The translations under genes and the position numbers were made by a program. Positions 12,181 through 23,329 of a stretch of 64,000 nt of DNA are shown here, piece by piece; positions within the stretch are counted from its first letter, which is position 1, and each line of letters begins with the position of its first letter. The notes under the pieces were generated by a model. It saw only the letters and a list, made by a program, of their open reading frames with translations, had not been told where the DNA came from and did not search any database. Source of the stretch: Phaseolus vulgaris (Eukaryota; Streptophyta; Magnoliopsida; Fabales; Fabaceae); NCBI RefSeq assembly GCF_000499845.2, contig NC_023758.2, forward strand, positions 12,683,927 through 12,747,926, written 5' to 3'.

Positions 12181-13990
12181 CACTACAAGCACAAACGAAA
12201 TTTTTGTTTTATCCAATTTTTATTGGTAACGGCTATATCCCATACCCATAATTGTACCTATCTTTTATTATTTCAAATATTAATTAAATGATTCTCTGTA
12301 CAAAATATAAAAATTTCAATAAATAAAATATAATATTATCATGGATTCAATGTTAAAAAATTGCGAGTTTACGCGATTAAACACTTAAAATTGAGAGAAT
12401 AAAATATTTTTATGTGAAAAAAAAAGATAAAAATAAAATAAAAATATTGAAAATGAATAAAAATAATTAAATGTGTGAGCTAAAAACTATTTGATTTAAT
12501 AAAATTTATTTTTAAGTTTCATGAAGTGCAATATATCATTTGAATAAAATGTCACAAAGAAAAATAAAACGTATAATCGAAGTTGTGAAAAGAGGAAGTA
12601 TACCTTACCTCAGGACTATGAGTGAAGTTTATAAATATTGAATAATAAGAAATTTCCAATGAAATCACAATAAGAACAACATAGAATAATGTAAATACGT
12701 TTTTTAGAGTAGATAATAAACTTTGAGTGTTTAAGTAATTTAGAACGAGAATATGTATGAGAAGAAAGACATACATGATGGGGAACCACTATGGGCGAGA
12801 CCCCCCGGCCTCGATTCTTTTGCATAGTCCGGGGGCCGGCCGCTGCAGAGCTGCGGGGCATAGCGGCGATGAAACAAATATATACATACTCATTCACATT
12901 TTTCTACCATATTTAAAAAATCAAATATTACTCATACACCGTCAATATAAAAATTATTCATCAAAATCAAAACATGTTAAAAAAATTCATAAAAATTGAT
13001 TTATTTATCATTATTATTGTCAATATAAAAATAACAATTACAACAACCAAGAAAAAATAATTTTAAAGTTTATTCTCTCATTAATAAGCAAAAAAAATTG
13101 TGCAATAAAACTCTCATTTTCTAAAGTTTTTTTTAATTAATAATCTTTTAGTTAAAAATGGACATTTATCTTTATTGTGATAATAAAGTAGCACTTAAAT
13201 TTCTTAATTTTTTATTTATATTTTTACTAAAATAATATATAAGTTTAATTATATATTTTTTAATTATTTTTTGTTTTTATATTAAAATAATGATTATTTG
13301 AATATATGCTTCATCCTTTTGTATTTTTGTAAGAAAGTTTTAAACTAAATGATAAAAGAAATTCACATCGTTAATATATACTAATTAACTCCTTCAATCT
13401 TTTATTTTAAAACATCCTTAAATTTTTACAGTTTAAAATTTAAAATTTTAGTTTTCATATTAATGTAAGATTTAGTTTATAAATCACTTTTAAATAAAAT
13501 AAAAAATATATAAGTTTTATTTTGTTAAATATAAAAATAGGAGTTTTATTTTGTTAAATATAAAAATAGGAATTTTATTTTAAAACTTAAAAATACGTGA
13601 GTGTCGTTTAATGAGTTTTGGAATGAGCTATAAATATAATGTACTCTAAGGGTTAACATGTTTCTCTTGAACATAATTATTTCTTCTCTTACAACAAACA
13701 TTACTTGGAAAATTAATATATTGTTTTCCAATAAAATAGCAAACTATCATTTGATCAAGTACCAATAAGTAAGTTTGTTGATTTTTATTATAAGTAAAGA
13801 AAAAAATAAAGTGATATGTAGATTGAGGGTAGATGATAGAGTGAAGAGAGATTGAATGCTTGAGAAAATTGATCCATTGTATGATTTACAAAAATCAGAA
13901 TGGGACTGATCCATCTGGTTCCATTGCTTTAACCAATTTTTGTTTTCCCTGAAATTGGGATGCAGTGAATGCAGTTAGTTCCACCATCCC
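12181..13990. other. AT-rich intergenic DNA between DPMS3 and the PPR gene
   Basis: Divergent promoters of the two flanking genes must lie at the ends of this stretch. Apart from the GC-rich islet at 12791-12870 the sequence is very AT-rich. A 26-bp direct repeat (TTTTATTTTGTTAAATATAA plus AAATAG) occurs around 13515-13570. No coding sequence was recognised. Confidence 0.5.
12791..12870. other. Isolated 80-bp GC-rich islet
   Basis: About 55 of 80 bases are G or C in surroundings far poorer in GC. It contains CCCCCCGGCC at 12801-12810 and GGGGGCCGGC at 12831-12840, giving a possible 7-bp stem (12802-12808 with 12829-12835) around a 20-base loop, plus GGCCGGCC, CTGCAG and GAGCTGCGGGG. A minus-strand frame is open across it but reads on into AT-rich DNA. 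No known element end was recognised. Confidence 0.75.
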
Positions 13991-15544
13991 ATGTCAAGTT
14001 GCAGCAAGAGATGCTTAGTACTATTGGAGAAATGCAAGAACATGAAGCACCTGAAGCAGGCCCATGCCCAGGTATTCACCACTGGTCTTCACATCAACAC
14101 CTATGCCCTAAGCAGGCTTTTGGCTTTCTGCTCCTATCCTAATCAGGGAAGCCTCACCTATGCATGCAGACTCTTTCAACACATTCACCACCCCACTCTT
14201 TGCATATGTAACACTTTCATCAAAACTTTCCTCCTCAATGCCAAGTTCTATGCCACCCTTCATGTCTTCACCAAGATGCTGCAGAGTGGTTTGTACCCTG
14301 ACAACTACACCACCCCTTATGTATTGAAGGCCTGTGCAGCCCTTCATAGTCGTTCTTTGGGGCAAATGGTTCATGGGTACAGTTCAAAAGCGGGTCTTGT
14401 GTATGATATCTTTGTGGGTAATAGTTTGATGGCAATGTATTCTGTGTGTGGGGATGTTGTAGCTGCACGGTACGTGTTTGATGAAATTCCTAGGTTGAGT
14501 GCAGTGTCTTGGAGTGTGATGATCTCGGGGTATGCAAAGGTGGGTGATGTGGATTCAGCTAGGTTGTTCTTTGATGAAGCACCGGAGAAGGATAGGGGAA
14601 TTTGGGGTGCCATGATTTCTGGGTATGTGCAAAATAGTTGCTTCAAGGAAGGACTTTATTTATTTCGTTTGTTGCAGTTGACTGAAGTGGTGCCTGATGA
14701 ATCTATATGTGTGAGCATTCTTTCTGCTTGTGCTCATTTGGGCGCTTTGGATATTGGCATTTGGATTCATAGATACTTGAATCGAGCAGCGGTGCCATTG
14801 AGCATTCGTTTAAGTACTAGTTTGTTAGACATGTATGCCAAATGTGGGAATTTGGACTTGGCTAAAAGATTGTTCGATTTGATGCCGGAGAGAGACATTG
14901 TGTGTTGGAATGCCATGATTTCTGGCACGGCTATGCATGGAGATGGAGCAAGTGCACTCAAGATGTTTTCAGATATGGAAAAGGCTGGGATAAGGCCGGA
15001 TGACGTAACATTCATTGCTGTTTTCACTGCTTGTAGTTATTCAGGAATGGCACATGAAGGTTTGCAGTTACTATGTAAGATGTGTAGTGTGTACAAAATT
15101 GAGCCCAAGAATGAACATTATAGTTGTCTAGTTGACTTGTTAAGCAGAGCCGGGCTTTTTCAAGAAGCTATGGTAATGATGAGAAGAATAAGCAACTTGG
15201 GGAATGTCTCAGACGAGACATTGGCTTGGAGAGCATTTCTGAGTGCATGCTGCAACCATGGACAAGCCCAACTAGCCGAACGTGCAGCCGAAAGACTCAT
15301 ACGGTTGGAGAATCATAGCGGGGTCTATGTTTTGCTTTCTAATCTATATTCAGCATCTGGGAAGCACAGTGACGCGAGAAGGGTGAGGGATATGATGAGA
15401 AACAAAGGGGTGGACAAGGTACCAGGTAGTAGCTCTGTGGAGATTGGTGGGGTTGTGAGTGAGTTCATCGCTGGCGAAGAAACGCATCCAATGATGAAAG
15501 AAATACACTCAGTGTTGGAGAAAATGCATATGCAGTTAGACTAG
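13991..15544 (+). CDS. Pentatricopeptide repeat protein, PLS class, E subgroup
   Basis: A single uninterrupted 517-codon frame, as usual for plant PPR genes. Repeats run from about residue 15 to 430 with typical cores such as YPDNYTTPYVLKACA, DIFVGNSLMAMYSVCGDV, VSWSVMISGYAKVGDVDSA, LSTSLLDMYAKCGNLDLA, DIVCWNAMISGTAMHG and RPDDVTFIAVFTACSYSG. The C terminus carries E and E+ motifs (YVLLSNLYSASG, then GSSSVEIGGVVSEFIAGEETHP, about residues 430-510) and ends without a DYW deaminase domain. Such proteins bind organelle RNA, each repeat pair reading about one base, and E-type members commonly guide C-to-U editing with a separate deaminase. A mitochondrial or plastid location is expected but no clear transit peptide was read. 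The target RNA cannot be deduced without decoding positions 5 and last of each repeat. Confidence 0.95.
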   Translation: MSSCSKRCLVLLEKCKNMKHLKQAHAQVFTTGLHINTYALSRLLAFCSYPNQGSLTYACRLFQHIHHPTLCICNTFIKTFLLNAKFYATLHVFTKMLQSGLYPDNYTTPYVLKACAALHSRSLGQMVHGYSSKAGLVYDIFVGNSLMAMYSVCGDVVAARYVFDEIPRLSAVSWSVMISGYAKVGDVDSARLFFDEAPEKDRGIWGAMISGYVQNSCFKEGLYLFRLLQLTEVVPDESICVSILSACAHLGALDIGIWIHRYLNRAAVPLSIRLSTSLLDMYAKCGNLDLAKRLFDLMPERDIVCWNAMISGTAMHGDGASALKMFSDMEKAGIRPDDVTFIAVFTACSYSGMAHEGLQLLCKMCSVYKIEPKNEHYSCLVDLLSRAGLFQEAMVMMRRISNLGNVSDETLAWRAFLSACCNHGQAQLAERAAERLIRLENHSGVYVLLSNLYSASGKHSDARRVRDMMRNKGVDKVPGSSSVEIGGVVSEFIAGEETHPMMKEIHSVLEKMHMQLD

Positions 15545-16403
15545 AATCATTAGATTATTTATTAAATTATTTCAACCATTTCCTTTAGCTGGATGACTTA
15601 TTTGGAACATCAGGTCTAGTGTTCCATCAACTACTTCAAAGTCTGGTCGTTTAACTCAGGGAACAGGGATGCTGGAGTTGAAATTTGAAATTGAAATACT
15701 CATTAGACTACAGAAAAATAACCAAATGCATTTGTGAAATTTATAGATCCGTTACACTTTAGTTGAAATTCAATATAATGCCCATTTTTTAAGTCTTAGG
15801 ACTTCAGTTTTAATTTCTACTAAAAACATATCACAAGTAGAAATTTATCAAAGCAAACTTTAGAATATTCTTTTAGTGTTTGTTTCAGAATAGTTTTACT
15901 TTTAGAAAACACTTTAGGTTTTGCATATGTTTGGATAAGTTACTAAAATAATACAATCAGAAAAAATATTACATTAGGTTAATCCAAAATGATATTTTTA
16001 GGATTCCAAACCAAAATATGCAAGCATGTGCCAAGATTTCAACCTATACTTTCCTGTTACAAGTGCATGCCAAAATGAAGCAAATGCTTTCATTAGAGAG
16101 TCCAACAGGGATACATTTTTCATTTCGTGCATAGTAATGTTTTTTTACTGAAAAAAATATGTAATATCATTCTTTAATTTGGAAGCTGATAACAAGAGTT
16201 CATGACTATATATTACAACTTGTTGGAAACGTGGAAAGCTCTCAAGTAGTACTCTAAAAACGACTGTTTATTACGACAAGACAGATTAGACAAAATTGAA
16301 TTACCTATGTGGGTATTTCATTGAGGTAATTAGAGGAACAATTTTTTTTCCAATAATTATACAAGTACAGTTCCTGAAAAAATATAAATATTTAGAACTT
16401 TTA
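15545..16403. other. Convergent 3' intergenic region
   Basis: This 0.86-kb stretch separates the stop codons of the rightward PPR gene and the leftward LRR gene, so it holds both 3' untranslated regions. No repeat, RNA gene or further open frame was recognised. Confidence 0.6.
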
Positions 16404-19400
16404 TTAAACAAGGAAGTCTGAATCAGAAACTTCAAGCACTTTATGATAACCAATGGGGTTGACACCAGGCCGAAATACATTTCCTTCGATGTACCTGTCA
16501 AGGGCATATAAAATTTCTCAGTTCTAAGAACAAAATAATTGGTGATCTGCACAACTTTGTTGGAAACTCACATTTCTTTCAAAAACGGATGCTTGTAAAA
16601 GGGATCGGGAACTCTCCCTGAAAACTGATTGTGATCCAAGTACCTGAAATAAAGAGAGAGAAAATCTTGAAATTGTTAAAAACTTCACAAAGATGCCAAT
16701 TGAATTTCATCCAAGTATTTGAGAACATATTTATCAATTACTAGCAAAATGGAAAGGAAAGGAAAGTTCAAATTTCCATTTTAAACAGAAAATTAGAATT
16801 CTGAGCCAAGTGTGTATAGTATTGAAGCTCACATCAGCACATTAAGACCACAGTTTTCCAGCGAGAATTAATAAATGAAAGCAGGTAAAGGATATGTTTC
16901 TACTTCATAAATTGCATTTAGAGAACTCAATGCCTAAAAGGCATGGTTTATAAGTCTCAACCAAAAAGGGTAGACATACACTTACATCAATTTCTATATG
17001 ACAAATATACTCTAATATTTCAAAATAGCCCACACCATTGGATTTTCTGTGATGTATCCGGTTACAATACAAACATATTTTTTTGTCAGTAATCCAATAA
17101 AACAGCAACAATAACTTTATCCCAGTAGGTGAGGTTAGTTATATAGATCACATGATGCCCTTTAACTCAGTGAACAAACAAATTGTATAAACTAATAAAA
17201 TTTACCATTATCCATCTTCTTATAGTCCTTACCTATCATTGAAAAACTTCGAACATACCTATCCCATCTTTCTTTGATATCTTGCTCTGTAAGAGTAACT
17301 TAGAAATTCTCTTAATCTTTAATACATCTAAGTCCAAAATTCTTGATTTCTTTTTCCTACTTCTGGCAAGCTTATTATATGTGTTCTTCATTTACTATTA
17401 GTCCCAATATCTAGCTAAAACTCCACAACCGCTTTGAATAGTGTCTCATTCGCAACTTTCATTACTTCATTTCTATGTTTCCAATATCTTGGCCAATTTT
17501 CAGTATTGCTGGACTCGTGTAAATCCTTAAAACACTTTTATTTCTTTCCTTGGTCACTTTTATTCCACCACCAAGATTTCTTATCAGTAGGTCCAAAACT
17601 TTTTAATTCACCCATTTGCTTTATCAACTTCTTTAACCTTTGACATCTCACATCCCAAATGAAATTAGAGCACTACCTAGTGGTTCCCAATTACCTCCCT
17701 CCCATATTTTTTCTTAAAAGCCAAATGTTTACTATAACCACTTTTTCCTTGGATTTGTAACTTGTCAAAAAATGTCTGTTTATGTATAAAATGAACATCA
17801 AGGACAAGGCCCTATTATTGTGTAGTAAGACTTTCGTTTAGACTCAAAATTCTTACAAACACTTTTAGCAAAACTCCTCACTAAAGGTGGTCAATTTTTT
17901 TAGCAAAACCTTTTTATCAGATTTGTAACTCAACTTTTCTGTTCATGGCTCTCAAATTAACAAGGTTCAAGACCGTATGTTGTATGCTAAGACTTTCTTT
18001 AAGAATCACAACATTTCTAACAACCTCTTTTAGCAAAACTCCTCACCAAAAAATAAAAATCAATTTGCGACCTTGAGATTCTCTTCAAGTGACTAAATGT
18101 TCCCCTCATTTCTTAAAAGCCTACCTAATCTTGAAATCATATCACTGAGAAATAAAAAACAAACTGTCTCTCCTCATTAGATCTCCTAAACCAAAACCAC
18201 CATGAACTCTTCTTGTCAAGTGTCTTGCCCCATTACCAACATGTCTATTTAAATCCCTATCTGTGAGAATCTTTTCCTCTAGTGGAGGGAGACCTTTGAA
18301 CCAAAATATTTCAAAATTTCTCTTTTAAAAGTGTTTCTGATGGTGCATAAGCACTAAATGATATTATTAGCCTCCAATGTAATTTTTACGGTAAATTTTA
18401 GTCCCCAATTCTTTTTACTTCCACCACTTTCCCCCAGTAATACCAATCTTGTCTTACCTTCAGCTTTCTAAGTTTAAACCAAAGTTTAACTTGTGCAGTA
18501 TCTGGCTCTGTACCTTCATATCCAACCCATTTAGTTTCTTAAAGACGCATGATGTTAATCTTTCTCTGAATCATATCATTCACTACCTCCAAAAAGTCAT
18601 CAATCAAAATAACAATATTTCAACTACAAAACCTAATAAGGTACTCCAAGACTAGATTCTCCACAAACATCTGTCTAAAAAAGGTGAGGACCCTTCCGCA
18701 TTTGGTAAACCATAGAACAAGTATATAAATTAAAATTAAAAGATATATAAGTAGCAACAAAATAAGAAATCAAGAGTTTCATGAAAAATTAAAAATAATT
18801 TAGTCCTTATTTGATGTACAACACTTTTAACGAAGATTCCAATCAACACAAGAAAGACAAACTTACAAGTATGTCAACTTAGGAATATGAGCAATGCTAG
18901 ATGGTATAACTCCTGACATTTTGTTGAAGGAAAGGTACCTGCCTCCATCATACGATAATCATGTTATGGAAATTCCAAGGAATAAGATAGATCTTAAAAA
19001 GAGCAAAAATATTGTAAACCAATATTGTCCCTCTTCCTCTCCATCTCTCTCTCTCACACACACACGCGCGCTCATGGAGGGAGGCGGAATGAAAAGTGGT
19101 ACAGAGGGAAAGAATGAAAAGCAGCACTCACAATATTTCAAGACTGGTTAAGTTAGCAAGTTGTGCAGGAACTCCTCCGGTAAAATAATTATTGTTTAGA
19201 TATCTGATTCCACAACAAAAAAAGCATTAAAATGTAGAAAATATTATTTAAGATCAAATGATAATATATTGAGGAAAATAATTCACCAGCAATAACTTAC
19301 AGATTGCGTAGTGCTGGAAAGCAACCTTCAATACGAATGAGTTCCCTTATGGTACCCACCAAATGATTGTTACCAGCATCCCTATAAAGTACAACAGAAT

Positions 19401-21125
19401 TATAATTATAATAAGGAAACATTAAGTAAGATAAATAGTATACTCTGCATTAGAAGATTATTAAATTAAAATGATTTGATTATTACAAGTGCCGAAGGTT
19501 TTGTAGAGTGCCCAATTCTGGTGGTATTCTTCCAGTTAAACGGTTTTCATGGAGATGAAGATAGCGAAGGTCTGGCAGATTTGCTAGCTCCTTAGGAATT
19601 TCTCCCTTGAAATTGTTGAAGCTTAGGTAACTGCATAAAGATATGACATTACAATTACCATTCTAAATAAAATAGAAGCAATGGTACAAAAAGGACAAGA
19701 AAGCCCAGAGAGATTGGGAAGGTAAGATTTACTCACAGATGTGTTAAACTTTTAAGCTCACCGATTTCTGGAGGAATTGCATCCTGTAGTTTGTTCCACC
19801 TCAAATTTCTGGAAGGAAAAAAAGGTCAATAATGAACCAATATCACATCTTAGAACCATGATTACTAGATGATCAACCACTGTTTAAATAAAAACCCAGT
19901 AAAATGCAAAGTCTTCCAAAGCAACAGTTTTTAAAATAAAAATCTAGTATTCATTGAACTTCATCTCATCAAAACATAAGCATCAGAACAAAATTGCAAA
20001 GGGAAAGCAAAACTGAACAGGGATCAGAAAATTCTTACAGTATTTTAAGACGCTTCAACCGTCCAATTTGAGGAGGAATAGGCCCTGTCAACTTGTTATT
20101 GTGAAGATCACTGCCAGAAATACACAATAAATCAATTCATAAGAACTTCAAAGGGAGAACCGAAATGGAAGCATTCCAATGATACATATATAGTAATTGT
20201 CATTAAAAACAACAGAACAAAACGCAGATGAACTGCAGCTAAAAAATGCATCATCTTAACAAGTATATCTCAATCAACCATTTATAATTTCTTTATTTAT
20301 TATTTTGCAACAAATCAAAAAACACCAACCAAATAAACTCCTCGCTATCCTGCAAAGCAATATGAAAATAATACAAACAGAACACAATGTTAGGCTTTCA
20401 AACATCCAACACCAACACAACCATAGGCGTTAATCAACACCACATGTTTATAAACCAGTTACAGGGAACAAAATTAAATGAAACATAGATTAATGAAAAA
20501 AAAAAAAACTTACAGCCGTGTAAGATCCAGCAAGCTGGTAACAGCAGTAGGAAAAGGTCCCACAATCGACACCGCATACACCTCACTGAAAAACACCAAA
20601 TCCCAATTACACCAACTTTACACCTCAAATCAATCAGCAACAACTGAACTTAAAAATCAAAACCTTTATCTTATCAATTCCAAAAAAGAGGCATTTTTTG
20701 CATTTTTCTAAATCAAGTGAAAATTGATAAATGATGCTCACAGCTCGGTAACGACGCGATAATCACCGACAGTGGAACACGTGACACCAGACCAAGGAGG
20801 AAGATCCCCATCACCACAAGGGTCATCACCGACCCACGCATAGACCACTCTCCACCCAAGAGAAGCCTTGATCTCGTTCAAAGCCTTAACTGCAAAAAGT
20901 TCGAGGAAGACATAAACGAGTCCGACCCATGACAGGAAAAAGCAGAAAAAAACAACCCACTTAACCGAATTGGAGAAAAGTGGAGAGAAAACGACATGGG
21001 TGAAGGGGCTGAGTTAAGTAGCTAACGTTACCGTCACGCTTGAGGGTCTTGCAGTGCGAAAGGTGGAGAATTGACAGAAGGGTAACGAAGACGAAGAAGA
21101 ATGAAGTGAAGGGTGTGGGCGCCAT
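16404..21125 (-). CDS. Secreted leucine-rich-repeat protein
   Basis: Eleven exons give 329 aa: 21125-21032, 20889-20742, 20585-20514, 20110-20039, 19808-19737, 19630-19487, 19381-19301, 19203-19132, 18938-18867, 16643-16572 and 16494-16404 (990 bp in frame). A signal peptide (about residues 1-25) precedes an LRRNT-type cap with cysteine pair (DDPCGDG and GVTC). About ten plant extracellular LRRs of 24 residues follow (for example LDLHNNKLTGPIPPQIG). Six are encoded by single 72-bp exons and one pair by a 144-bp exon, with every border in the same phase. There is no transmembrane segment and no kinase, so it is a small apoplastic or receptor-partner LRR protein. From memory it resembles the Arabidopsis At5g61240 type. 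Function is unknown to me. Intron 9 is 2.2 kb because it hosts a LINE relic. Confidence 0.93.
17220..18720 (-). mobile_element. Degraded RTE-type LINE inside LRR intron 9
   Basis: Minus-strand translations, broken by stops and frameshifts, read as the endonuclease part of a plant RTE-like LINE. At 18165-18258 they read DLNRHVGNGARH followed by RRVHGGFGLGDLMRRDS, matching the GDFNGH..VHGGFGFGERNEEG signature of the EEP nuclease. Further on, around 17230-17290, TEQDIKERWDRYV resembles the linker before the reverse transcriptase. The reverse transcriptase core itself was not found. Insertion is in the same orientation as the host gene and explains the oversized intron. Edges are approximate. Confidence 0.7.
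19043..19070. repeat. CT/CA/CG compound microsatellite
   Basis: Within intron 8 of the LRR gene, a run of CT dinucleotides passes into CA and then CG dinucleotides on the plus strand. On the coding strand this is a purine-rich GA run close to the 3' end of intron 7-8 sequence and is unlikely to matter for splicing. Confidence 0.8.
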
Positions 21126-22140
21126 TTTGAGGGCGCTTGGTGAAATCGGTTTTTGTGTTGTGGGAGTGGAAACGTAGATCTGAAGTGTTGTTGGTGTGGT
21201 TGAGTGAGATGTTTGTTGTGTGTCTTTGCTAGTGTTGATTCAGATTTTGCATTGGTGAGATTTGAAGGAGAGAGAAGGTGTGTGATTGATCAATTGAAGT
21301 TGAGAGTGAGCGAACGCGGTATCATGTTGGAATATGAACATCCAACAACACTCGTCGGCGTCGGCACTGAAGTTTTATGCTATTCTTTTTTCATACTCTC
21401 TCTTTCTTTATATTATTATTATATATTATATATTACTTTTTAAGTTATTGGATTTAGGCCTGTTTGGTTTGGTTGGATTCACTATGGCCTTGAATCGGCT
21501 TTTGACAGTTAAAATAGCAAAACAGGAGTGTGTTGCCATTTGTCTATTTAGTTTCTTAATCTCAATAACAATTATATTAATAAATTAAAAACCAGAAAAT
21601 TTAATCTCCTTGAACAAGATTTCATGAATGGTATGAACAATAAGTGTTAGTTAAAAACGTCTACCAACCGTATTGAATTTAATTAAATTCTTTATTTAAC
21701 CAACTTAATTGTTTTAATACCATTTTTGGATTTGGATGGGTTTATGCCTAACTAAGTAGGACACAGTAAAATAAAATATTAGAGAAATATAAAGTTTAAA
21801 CTTGGTAACGAAATATCACCTCTTAGATGATAGACCATGAGTCACCTTTTTTGTTATGAGTTTGTCGGTCATGTGACGTCATCTTTGGAAGACCTAGCAA
21901 GATTAGTAGGAATGATGATATTGTTACTGAAATTGTGGGTTTGAGAAACAACTGAATCCTTGGATTCTAGAAAAAAAAAATTGTATCGTACATCTCCTAC
22001 CTCTCGAATCAGTTATTTGGTACTTAAACTTATCTAACGATCACTAAGAAGAAGAAAAATCCTTATAAATATGACATGTTTCAGGTTAAGAAGGACACTT
22101 GAACTTACTAGCTTAAAGTCATTACTTTGAACCAGAACAA
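21126..22140. other. LRR gene promoter region and flank of the retroelement cluster
   Basis: The first few hundred bases upstream of the LRR start codon should contain its promoter. No TATA box was assigned. From about 21640 onward the sequence changes character and leads into a decayed gypsy gag, so the right half may be worn LTR or leader DNA. A phrase AGTAGCACCCACTATGG at about 22142 sits where a leader would end. Confidence 0.4.
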
Positions 22141-22990
22141 AGTAGCACCCACTATGGCACAAGGTAAATTTTTTTCCTACCCCCACAAGACAACACAATA
22201 TGAAATCAGGAGAAACCAAAAACAAATTGATCAATCCGAAGAAGATGACCATGCTCCAACCCTGCAGCAAATCCTAGATAATATGTGGGAGTTGTAGCGG
22301 GAAAACGTAGAGGCTAGAAGAATAGCAGAGGAGACTCAGATGAAACAAAACCAATTACATGAAGAAGTAGAGATGTCACACTATTTCATGGATGAGGTTG
22401 TAAGAACACATAAAGAATTGCATAAAAATAATGAAGAATTCTAACAAGCCATACGCAGACAAATGACCCTCCAAGGACATGTTGACCCGTATCTGATCCA
22501 TGCCCAAGCAGACACACAACCTTTCTCCGCAACAATCATTGACAAGTCAGTATCACCATACTACATGGTATCCAATATCACACCATTCTTTGGCCTAGAG
22601 AGCCACCTCAAAGCTTTCCGAGCTCAAATGTTGGGGGCTTAGATGCGATCTAATGCGAGCACCTTCATATGAATCTCTTTGTAATGGTTCAATGTGGTTC
22701 CTGATTGAACAATTATCTCTTTCCAGACTTTCTCTCTAATGTTTGTGAAATAATTTGTAGCTAACAAAATAAAACATTTGAGATTTTTTTTTATGTTTTT
22801 TATATCAAGCAGTAAACAACGACTCGTTGAAGAAATACCTCAATCACTTTTGTGATATATCAGTACGAATTCATCAACCTGTGTTTATAGATGCATGTGT
22901 CAAAGGACTTCATGTCAATCCTTTCAGTGAATCACTCATTCAGAAAAAGGTCGAATCTATGGTTGAAATCTAAAGTGCCTTATCGCAAAT
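22141..22990 (+). pseudogene. Decayed Tat-like gypsy gag
   Basis: Fragments in shifting frames match the gag of Tat/Ogre-group Ty3/gypsy elements. Near 22555-22640 the reading is ITPFFGLESHLKAFRAQML. Around 22815-22975 it is NNDSLKKYLNHFCDISVRIH, then FIDACVKGLHVNPFSESLI. Between these lie stop codons and a short AT insertion. Homology ends near 22990. The pol that follows is of a different lineage, so this gag is a separate truncated element or one half of a recombinant. Confidence 0.65.
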
Positions 22991-23329
22991 TGAGGCTGAA
23001 TAGGTTAGGAAATACCAAGGTTGATTTCCAAGATGAAAGTAGGATTTTTCTTTGATCCGGAGTTTGGAAGATGTTAATGTTGATAACACAATATAAGATG
23101 GCTCTAGTTGAACAACAAAGTCTAAAAATAAATTTGAGATTTGGTGGAGAAAGAAGTTTAGAAGTTGATTATGGCATCCTTAGAAGTATCAATGATATTG
23201 GTAGGAAGAAAGATGAGACATTTTAATTATTCTTAGGTCAAAGATAGATAGAAAAAATTGTTGAAAGGTAGTAGATAGAGAAATTACTTGGATAGGAGTA
23301 AAAGTTTCACGTAGAATGGATGTTGTTTA

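Noticed and set aside
12616..12897. 93-codon minus-strand frame across the GC-rich islet
   Set aside because: Only the islet part has a protein-like composition. The rest reads AT-rich low-complexity text, so it is not a supported gene.
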